From: Mytilus edulis
Taxonomy: Eukaryota > Mollusca > Bivalvia > Mytilida > Mytilidae
Assembly: GCF_963676685.1 (NCBI RefSeq)
Contig: NC_092347.1
Span: forward strand, 85,066,592-85,130,591
Direction of reading: 5' to 3'
DNA: 64,000 nt
Both the position numbers and the translations under genes were made by a program. The notes under the pieces are model-generated. The model was not told the origin of the DNA and made no database searches. It saw only the letters and a list, made by a program, of their open reading frames with translations. Positions 21,154 to 33,100 of this stretch are shown here, one piece after another. Each line of letters begins with the position of its first letter. Positions within the stretch are counted from its first letter, which is position 1.

Positions 21154-24100
21154 TTATTCTGCCACTTTATGAATTTTATTTATCCTCTGAATAATATTAT
21201 TTTCCTTTTCCCTGAGTTTTGCAGCAAGGTCATTCTGAAAAAGAAAGAATGTTCAAAATTATATTTTCAAACAATAATGACCTCTTTTACATTTTAGATA
21301 TCCCATGCTCTCCCTGAAGGTGGTTGAATTTTCTACCAAGGATAGGTTTATTTGTGACAATAATGGATTCATAATGGATTCATAAGTCTTATAGATAGTA
21401 GGTCCTTATATATCCACCTATTATTATTACTAGGTTTGGTCCTACACATTTGAGAAAGGACATCACTGAATTTGATGTGTTTTCTTTTTTTTTCTAAGGA
21501 ATTGCTATATCACCTGATACTGCTCAGGTCATCACTGAATTTGGCCTGCTAATGTTTTGAAAGTATACATAGCTATATTACCTGATTAGGTTTGGTCATC
21601 TCTGAATTTGACATCATAATTTTTTAGGAATCATACATATCTATATTACCTGCAGTCCTCCTAACATTTCTTTAGCCACACTTTCTATGACTTCTCTGAC
21701 ATCATCCACAGTTAAATCATTAAAGGCATCAATATCTGGTACTGTAGGCTCATCTTCTTTTGGTGTCTCCTGAAGGAATAATTTATTCAACACATAAAGA
21801 ATTTGAAATATTATTCAAACTTGGATAAATGCTAAAAATGAAACTACACATTTTAAGTGATAGCATAACTGCTAAATGGATTATTATGAATAGATTTAAA
21901 ATAATATCTATGGTTTCTAGGACTTAGAATTACCACAGGATTATTACAAACGTTTAAAGAAAATTCTTTCTTTTCCATAAAATTATGATTTGCAAACATT
22001 CTTTTTACATTATAACAGTACTTCTTAAGCTATGATGGAAATGTTTTTATTTAACTCTAAAACTTGAAGATAAAAATTTAACAGCATCTCAATTAAATCA
22101 ATAGTCATGATCAAAAACAGGTCTTTAAGCATATGCCCCTTTTTTTTCTTGAGAAACCAAGATAATTTAATATAGACTGATTTGATGTTTCATTTAAAAT
22201 TCAAAAAATAAATTAAATACCTCAAAGGCCATTCATTTTATATTAAAATGAATTGATGAAAGCATGTAGACCAGCTACATTGGAACATGCAAATATATTT
22301 TGATTAATACATGTATACAAATTATGAAATTGAATAAAAAAGTAAGCAGAAGTGAATACAAAGGCATCCTTAGACCAAAGCAATTACTATTTATATTATC
22401 TATGTATGGATAAAGTTTACTCAACTATCTACTATAAAGAACTTGTAAGCGATACAATATATATATTTCAACTATATGATTTGATGGATAAGATTGAACA
22501 TTTATTTTCGAAAATCCATTTGGTTGATTGGATTGGACACTTATGCAGAAGGAAACGCCTATTGATTTTACTTGATAAGAATTACACTTATAAAAATTAA
22601 GATAAAGGGAGAAGGGGAGCAAATTGATAATGAGTTCAAGTGTATAACGTACCTTACTATATTTGCGTGTAAATTTGAACTATATTTATTTATTTATTTT
22701 TATTTTTCAATAATGATACACATTGTACAGTGCATCATAAGCCTATTTGGCTGGCTGCAAATATATATTAATGTAATTGTTTGTTATAATTCAGGTTGCA
22801 CTTTAGTATTAAAATATTTATTCATTCATATAGGTCACTGTTTATATAGTGTTACTTAAAAAAAAATATATAAATTGTAAAAATCATGAAAACGGTTTGT
22901 GATGGTTAATTTCTCTTGCCTGATTGAAATGAAAGTCAAACATATTGATGATATAGGGAAGGAGAGGAAGCCGTTTGATTTTGTATCAACAGGTTAGAGT
23001 CGATGTTATTAAATAATTATTTAAACAAAGTTGGTTTTAGTCTAACTACGAATTGTCACACAATTATACAGGCAAAAAATTGTAATAAAAGTACATGTTT
23101 ATTTGTCCCTGCAAGTATATTGGTATATAGAGTGACTCTATATACCAATATACTTGCAGGGACTTATTGTTAAGTCCGACCGTGCAAGGGCATAGACTAT
23201 TGAAACAAACATTTTCTCTCTCAATAAATATGCAGTTAAATGTTTAAAGTTGTTTGTTGAAGATGTCCCTAAATCAAATTAACAATAAGACAACAAATGG
23301 AAGTTTTTTACGACCTTGACTGGCTATACAGCCCTTGCACGGTCGGACTTAACAATAAGTCAACCAAGAGATTAGGTTATATGACATTAAGTGCAGGAGG
23401 TCAAGGTTAGATAACATAAAAAAAATAGGAGGGGGGGGATTACAATACTTGTACATCAATTTTGACTATTTTTTCTCATTGATTGTTGATTGGTTAGTGT
23501 GAGGGAAAGGTTGGTACAACATGTATCATGAATTTAATATGACTATGTAAGCCTGTGTGTTAGCCTGTTTAGTGACCATCAGAGAGAAATGGAAATTAAA
23601 CATTAAAAGGATCATGAACATACACATGTATATTAATGCCTTTGTGTTTTCATGCAGGTAAAATATAAATCTTAACATCTTTAAAATAAACTGCTAAGCC
23701 ATATAACATATTAAGTTTACTTATATAGCCATATATTAACAAGAAAAGAATATGTATTAGTATTAGTATTAATAAATATTTAATGATGGCTGTCATTGTA
23801 ACAGATTGGACAAATATGATTCCTGTTAAACAGTCAGGGTTTTATTTAATTTGAACTGAGATAAGAAAAAAATTATTAATAAAGATCAAACAAAGAAAGT
23901 GATAAAAAATGTATTTACAAATTCAGGGATAGACAACTTTTGCAATGTCTGTATTTCCATAAAAACAATAAATGTCAAATGTACAATGATTTGTAATGTT
24001 TGAAAGTTTCTAAAGAAAAAAAAGAAAATATTGAAAATTTACTTTTTCAAATCTCTTAGTTTTATATGGTATTTTTATTCTTTCACCTGAATGGATAGAA

Positions 24101-27100
24101 GAACAATAAGTCAAAAAGGGTTTTGTGTGAGAACTGTGTATAAATTCTATCATTAACCTATTATTTGATCTTTATTCTTATGCGGTAGCAGTGAAAAATA
24201 AAGGGAGATAACTTAAAATACTTCTATGACATTACCTGATCTGATTTTGTATCTTCAGCACCCTAATCAGACAAGGAGAGACAATTTATTTAAATGTTGA
24301 TGTATAAAGGTTTATATGTAAGAATATATTTAATTAAATTACTAAACAATGATTATATTGGAATCAAGGGAAAATGCATTCATAATATATAATTACATAC
24401 TGCATAAAACATGAAAATAAACTGTTACTAAAAAACTTGAATAATATATTTCAACCATAAAAAAACATTATTTTGTTTTTGATACATACCTCTACAGGGG
24501 GTGGTGTTGGTGGGGGTGTAGCTATAAACGAGGCATACATATCATCCTGAACTCCTTCATGTAGAGGGGGAGGGAATGGCAGTGTCGAAGGCTTGGCCAC
24601 TTCTATAGAAAGCTGTAAAAGTTATGATCATTACTTCATGTATTAACTACCCCCATGTTAATATATAGTTGATTTTTGTTTATCTAGACACAAATACAAA
24701 TGAAGCTTTCTGCCTAAATAATGGTCTTACTCGTAAAAAAGAAAATTTGTTGCACTAGCCAGTAAATTCTCAACTATTTTTTCAGTGGAAGTTATAAAAG
24801 AAAATGATTATAGATTAACAATTTTTTTTATCAAAGTCAACAATAGTACAAGTACATGTACTATCAATATATTTCACTGGTTTTCTCCATCCAATAATTA
24901 CAAAAAAAGTAGAAAAAAATTATTTAGCATGGTGATAATATGTTCCTATATAATTTTAGACAAATACACAGTCTATCTTTTATAAATTGTTTCCAGTTAA
25001 TGATATTTGTTAGTTATATGTGTCAAAATAAATTTCTCCAATAAATCAATGTAATTATCTTCCCCAGAAACCACCCAAAGTTATGACTTTATGGTTGTTT
25101 TCCAATTAATATTTCCAGGCCAATATTACAAGTATAAATTTTGATTTTCTCCCATTTTTAAGTAATATTATATATGAACTCACATCTGTTCCAATAATTT
25201 CTTCTGCTTGAGTGTGTGTGAACATAAACTGGTATAAATTATAGTGTTGGAACAAGCTAGAATAAAAAAATTATGAAAACATACAATGAGAAATTATCCA
25301 TAAATAGCGGAATTTTAATCAAATAAAAAAAATATGTTACTCTACACATTTTTATCAGGGTAAACAGAATCATTACTGCGAATTATGGAACAAACTGAGA
25401 TATGTGGAATTTTTTAACTGCCACAAATTATCTCCCTTGCTACAAGTTTCAAATTATGAACAGAAACTTGCAGATTTTTGATTTTTTCATCTTGAGGATG
25501 TATTTATGTAATTTATTTGCAAGATGATTTGAAATCAGTACTTTAAACTTCTGTTATAGAGATAAACAACAGTATGCCAGCATAGATACAACATAAGATG
25601 AAAACCATCATTGATTGTGATTGTAAAATTTGTGAAATTTATGTCAATATACAATAAATATATTAGAAAAGTTTGTTCATTTCCACAACTTTATGCTATG
25701 CCTGTGGAGGCATCAACATTCATTTGCCATGTTATATTAATTAATTATTATGCAATTTTACTGTAGAAGTTAGTTAAGCAGCAAATTGTATCATCACTGA
25801 ATTAGCAGCAAATTGATCATCACTGAATAGTTCTAATCTGAAATGATCCAAACCTACCAGATAATATATTTTCCACTAAATTATCCAATGTCACATTTCT
25901 TGTGTGGCAATCAAATGTTTAAAGTATCAGATTTTAATGATATTCTTACCTAGTATTTATGTACTGAGCAATGGCTTTTGCCTGTGCTACAGAGAAAAAA
26001 TCTAAACCAGCAGATTTGACATCAGGATATTCTGGTTCTATACCCATCATCACAGCTTTAAATTCTTTCAAATTGTCTACCTTGTTCATGTGTTGTTCTG
26101 TAAAAAAAAGTTAGTTTAAAATGTTACAATATAAAAGGTTCAGTAATTCAGATGTAAATATAATAGAGCTTAATAAAAAAAAGTTTCAAACATTGTTAAA
26201 ATCATTTTCATAAAACTCCTACATGTACTATTAAATTTCTTTCTCAAATAAACATGCTCTGATTTCTGCTGATCGTATGGTTATAATATTGTCACAATTT
26301 GTGACTTTGTTCCGTTGGTGTTTTGTAAAAACAAAACTAAGAGACAATCTTTGAATTCTATCTGTTCAATGAAAACTTACAAAAAATATTCACAAAAATG
26401 ATAATGAAAATTATAACTGAATAAATGACTAATCAATGTCAATAACTTTAAAATAAAATATATAATCCAATGCAAACATTGGTCTTTTAGATAAATTTCT
26501 TATATAATTACCTTTTACATTTTCAAAGAGGTTATAAACTACAGTAAATAATCCTGATAACTGTTGTGGATTTAACCCTTGTTCTTTACCCCACCATACC
26601 GCTCCTGTGTAATAATCTAATGTAGAGGCTTCCTGTAAATCTGTGCTGTAGTTTTTTAATTTGAATATTTCACATAATTCTCTGAAAATGAAAAATATTC
26701 ATATATCAAAATTTGGTTATTTTGTTATTTTTATCTTGTAAATAAGAATGAGTTAATATGACAAAAAAAAATAGTTATTGTTTATTTATATCAAGGGTTT
26801 AGATTAAGGATTTTAGTTTCGTACATGTATGTATAGGCTATACAGTATAGCTCTACATGGGTTTGAAATCTTTCAGTAAAAGCAAACTAATTTATCTTTT
26901 CAGATGATTTCACATGACATAAAATTTAAAAAAGAAGAAAGATAGATTTAATTCCACCTTTCCATTACAAAAATTAAGATTACTAATATACCTTAACTTA
27001 TAAACTGTAAGAATTTCAATATCATTTAACTTCTTTTTGTGTTGGGGAAAACATGTAAGACTAGACATATGTGTAATTTTAAATGTGGTGCATCAGTGCA

Positions 27101-30100
27101 AAGATAACTGCTCATATTGTTTAGATTAGAAAACATTATATATAATACTTGTATAAAAATGCTTAAGAAATTGTGATTAACTCAACCGCATTGTATCATT
27201 GAGCATAAGAAACTTTGAAATTACTTTTGCATGTCTTCAACTTCTAATGTGAGTAATTTTTTGGTCTGTTCTTCAGACAATACTTTAAACGCCAGAACAG
27301 CAGTTTCATCATCTGGGTCATCCTAAAAGAAAGAAGAAATCATTTATAGAAGAGGATACATAAATTAATTCTCCTAATAAAGCCAGCTCTTTGTTATATA
27401 CATGAACACATTGTGCAAGAAGTCAATTCTATCCAGATATCTATAAGATCTTGTAAAACTTGGTTTCTAAGTACATGTATTTGCCATTCTACAATTAGAA
27501 TTGCCTAAGCTTATCAAGTCTCAATTAGTTTAAATATAAGAGAACTAATGAAAATACGAGTTATTATGTCATTTAACATAAATTATATTCAAAATCAAAT
27601 GCCTAATTGACTATATAAATGTGTAAATGTGTAGATTTGTCCAGATATATAAAATAGAAGATGTGGTATGATTGCCAATGAGACATTTATCCACAGCTGC
27701 CTATTTAATCATATAACGATTTGACTTTTTCTGTAGGTCACTATTTAACTTGTACCTCAAATTTGTATATCTACCAAAGAAAATAATTACAAGAATACAA
27801 TTAATTCCACTTACATGTATATGTTTAACCCGTCACATTCTCTATGTATGTGTCTGTCTTACATTTAAGAGAGTGAGCTTTTATTTCAATGGCTGTTGTT
27901 TGTTGCTGTGTTACATATTTGTTTTTAGTTCATTATTTTGTATAAAATTTAGGCTATAAAGTTTTCTTGTTTGAATTATTAACATTTGTCATTTTGGGGA
28001 CTTTTTGTAGCTGACTTAATGCTTATGGGCTTTAGTAATTGGTGATATTTGTTAATTTCTGTCATTTGGTCTCTTGTGAAGAATTTTCTCTACACACACA
28101 TACCACAACTTTTTTATATTCTTCATAGGACTTCATATTCCCATTCACAGGTAGCACCTGCTTTAAATTAGTTGTATGTTTTTCATAGGTTTTCACTTCA
28201 ATTTTAAAATCAAAATTTAAGGGAAGCACTAATGACAGGACGATTACCCGGATAGTGACAGGACGGTTGACCGGACGACATAGAAATAGTCATAACTTTT
28301 TTGTTATTCAATAGATTTGTTTAATATTTGTAGACCTGACAGATATTAAACTATATTTTATGAAAATTAAAAAAAAAGAGGGAAAATAATTATTTTTGAG
28401 CCAAAAAAGTTGACCGGACGGTATTCACACTCGCCAATATACGCTATACATATATTCAACCCCTCGACAACAAGTGTTGATATCTCTTTTGTTTTACAAT
28501 ATTTGATCATGAAATTCCGAAATCTGTGAGAATAATAAATATTGGATACGACAATATAAACTTTATAGTGAAAAAAAAAGTTTGTCTCCAAAAAAAGTTG
28601 ACCGGACGGTGTTCACATTCGCCGATGTACGCGTTAATTATATTGAACTGATAAAAATAAGTGTCAATATCTTATTTGTTTTACAATATTTTTACACGAA
28701 GCTAAAAAATCTACGAGATCAATAAATACTTGATATGAAAATGTAAACTTTATAGTAAATAAAAATGTTTTTCTTCAGAAAAAGTTGACCGGACGGAACA
28801 AACATTCACCATTATATGCCTTAAATATAATAAGTTGGTAGACACAAGTGTTTATATCTCTTTTATTTTATCAAATGTATGAAATTATGAAATCTGAGAG
28901 ATAAATAAGTAAATATAAACTTTATATTAAATATGTAAAATGTTGTTCTTCAAGAAAAAAGTTGATCTGACGGATTTAACATTCGCCGATATTATAATTT
29001 AAATATATTGAACTGATCGACACAAGTGTTAATATCTCTTCATTTTTATAATAAATCTGTCCATGAAATGAATTAATTTGTGAGATTAATAAATATTTCA
29101 TAAGAAAAATAAATAAACTTTAAAGAAAAAACAATGAGCCCAAAATGTTTATGTGAGCGAGTTCACCAATGCATAATACAGTCGGAAACCCGGTTGAAAT
29201 AGAACAAAAGAATCGAAGCTCTTTGTTAGAGAAGGCGATAAATGTGTGTTGTATTGTTTACTATAGTGACAACAATTTTAAAAGTTAATAGAAACAAACA
29301 AAATTACAATTTTCTTCTCAATTACGAGGTGTTTTATTTAAAAACGCCATTTGCATAAGTTTTCAATTTATCTAGTACATAGTTGAGCAGAACAATTAGA
29401 TTTCAAGTCGACGACATGGGTATCTTTCAAGTTGGATGAAGAAAATGCATAACCTCCGATTTTTTTGAAAAAATTACCACGGACGGAAAACATATCAATC
29501 TATTAGTTCAGTAATTTTCGTGTCTGCTCTTCCATTATGTGACTCAAGAAAAAATTCCAAAAAATGGGTAACAATTGTATCGAAAAGAGAAAATGGAGTG
29601 CACCTTTTTATGTTAGGGCGTGTTTGAGTTGAATATTTTGTCTTGATATCTTACAAAGTAAGATTATTTCATACATCGTCTCGCTTCAGTTCAGATTCTA
29701 TTATTTTTATATATCAAAGCTACAGATTTACTTTATAACACAAAAAAATAACAGTACTAAAAGATGAAATATATAGGTCAAGTGAAATACCTATCGAATG
29801 AGTCACAAAAACAGAAAAGGTGTGTTCGAACAACTATTTTTTTACTGAAAGTACTTGACGACAGTCTTTCAAGTTGGATGATGAAAATGCATATCTTTGA
29901 AAAAATATAATTTTGTGTGTGTGAAAACTAGGGTTTATAGTCTTTATACACTACAAAAATCTAGTCTGCCCTTCCACGAAATTTTTAATTATAATTTTTT
30001 TTAAATGTTTATGAATTTTCGAAAATTCCACCTGACAACCGATTAGACAATAGTTTTAAGTTGAATCAATGCTGACAAGATCATTAACTGATGCTCATTA

Positions 30101-33100
30101 GCTAGTTGATACATTTGTCTTTTAAAATACAACTGACATATAAGGATCGTAATGGTGTAATGTGGATAGTTTTATCGGTTGCCATGAGCAAAATTGGTAG
30201 CGTGTCATCCCTTCAATGGCTTCCATTTCTACGATTGTGAAAATGAACTGGGGTAATGGGGAGATAATTCTGACGAAGTAGATTCCTGACTGAATAGAAG
30301 TAATGATATTTAATCAAATTAATCTAATTTTGACACTTGTTGTAATCACCAATCAAGCCAAATAACATGTCAATAAAATTTTCACACCTGAGACATCAAA
30401 TACATTTAATTGAATTACCTTATAATCAGTTTGTAATTAGTATCCATTTAAAGAAGAAATTTTATGAAGTTCAGGATTTCATATTAACATTTAACTCACT
30501 TAGTAATAACTATTCAATTGTTCAGTCATTTATGCTCTGACTTTCAACCAGTTCAGATCGCACTAATTATATTTCTATTATATTTTGCTTTTAGCATGTC
30601 TTTTTAAAGACAATTTTCAATATATATTCATTATTGAACTATAGATATAGATAGATTGATAATAGTGCTACTATATATATTGCTTTATTTAAAAGCATGT
30701 CTTTTTAAAGACAGTTGTCAAACATATATTTATAAATACAAAAGTAAATAGATTGATATTAGTGCTACTATATATTGCTTTATTTAAAGGCATGTCTTTT
30801 TAAAGACAGTTGTATAGCCATCATATTAGCACAGTCAACTTACTAGTAGACAAAATATCAAAATGGACAGTGGGGTTATTGTCTATATGCATACAAATGT
30901 ATTACATCAAACAGAAATAGTAGATATTTTAACTAAACCTGAAACATCTCGTACATCGAATGTTCCCCCCTATAAGCCAAAGGCAAACAAAGTTTATTTG
31001 TTTCAAACTGGTGCAGATGATTGGAAATGTGACCAATATCTGTGGATAAATAATGGTACAAAATCAGTCACCATTGGTAATGATGTTCTTAAAAAACATT
31101 TTTACAAAATCCGATTACCAGGAACAACAGACCATACAAACGGTAGAAAAAGACCAGTTGGTTCTTTACAGTTTAAGAAAACTGCATATAGTTTGAAAAG
31201 TAACAAAAGCTTAATACTTGTGCATTATGAGGGAGATGAAACGGTATATGTACCCGTTAGCCATGGGAACAGCAAAAAGTCACATCCCCCTGAGTATACA
31301 CGCACTGCTCCTTCTGTATTAAGAAAAATAGACAAACAATTTCATTTATTCTATAGTAATATAAACGATTAACTATAACAGTGTTCCAGCTAGGCCGTTT
31401 TCAGAGGGCGCGGCGCCCGCCCTTTTCCGAGTGGCGCCCTGTGCCCTTTTTACAGTTTCCAGGGCGCCCTGCCTTTTTTGAAGATCGATTGCATATTAAT
31501 TTGCGTATTGATATGATACGCTAATTACTAAATTTTACCTGGGGAAAAGATTATGACTTTGTTTACCACCCCAAGCTAATCAATGGTTACAACTGGTGTC
31601 ATAATCTGTTGTTATAGGTAATCCGTTTATCGGATGGGTCATTAATGATCATCAACATTAATTCTTTCAAATAGAATCGGTCAGTCGGCAATTATCTTTG
31701 AAGAAATGTGCATACAACAACTTGGGCACAATTTGTAATAAAGTTAATTTTTTCATAAAATATTGCTATTAAGAATATTATAACAAAAGAAAAATATTAA
31801 TACTTGTGTCGATCAGTTCAATATATTTAAGTAAAATTTAAAATTGAGAATGGAAATGGGGAATGTGTCAAAGAGACAACAACCCGCCCAAATAAAAAAC
31901 AACAGCAGAGGGTCACCAACAGGTCTTCAATGTAGCGAGAAATTCCCGCACCCGGAGGCGTCCTTCAGCTGGCCCCTAAACAAATATATACTAGTCCAGT
32001 GATAATGAACGCCATACTAATTTCCAAATTGTACACAAGAAACTAAAATTAAAATAATACAAGACTAACAAAGGCCAGAGGCTCCTGACTTGGGACAGGC
32101 GCAAAAATGCGGCGGGGTTAAACATGTTTGTGAGATCTCAACCCTCCCCCTATACCTCTAACCAATGTAGTAAAGTAAACGCATAACAATACGCACATTA
32201 AAATTCAGTTCAAGAGAAATCCGAGTCTGATGTCAGAAGATGTAACCAAAGAAAATAAACAAAATGACAATAATACATAAATAACAACAGACTACTAGCA
32301 GTTAACTGACATGCCAGCTCCAGACTTCAACTAAACTGACTGAAAGATTATGAGGCATATATCGGTTGAATGTGAAATCCGTCCGGTCATTTTTTTTTTT
32401 CTTTTCTCATTTAAATATATAGTTTAATTTTTCGTATAATATATTTATTCATCTCCAATGTTCATAAATTTCAGGGACAGATATGGTAAAAAAAAAATAT
32501 TAACACTTGTGTCAATCAATTTAATAATATTAAGGCATATATCGGCGAATGTTAGTTCCGTCCGGTCAACTATTTTTTGAAGAAAAACAATTTTTTTATC
32601 ATAAAGTTTATATTTTCATATCATATATTTATTTATCTCGCAGATATCTCAGTTTTATGAAAAAATATTGTTTACAAAAAAAAATATTTACATTTTTTGT
32701 CGCTCAGTTCAATATAATCAACGCGTACATCGTCGAATGTGCATACCGTCCGGTCAACTTTTTTTGCAGATTTTTTTTTTTTTTTACTATAAAGTTTATA
32801 TTGTCGTATCCAATATTTATTATTCTCACAGATTCCTAAGTTTCATGGACAAATATTGTAAAACAAAAGATATATGAACACTTGTGTCGACCAGTTGAAT
32901 ATATATATAGCGTATATCGACGAGTGTGAATACCGTCCGGTCAACTTTTTGGGCTCAAAAATAATTATTTTCCCTCTTTTTTTTTTTTAATTTTCATAAA
33001 ATATAGTTTAATATCTTTCAGGTCTACAAATATTAAACAAATCTATCGAATAACCAAAAAGTTATGACTATTTATATCTCATCCGGTCAACCGTCCTGTC

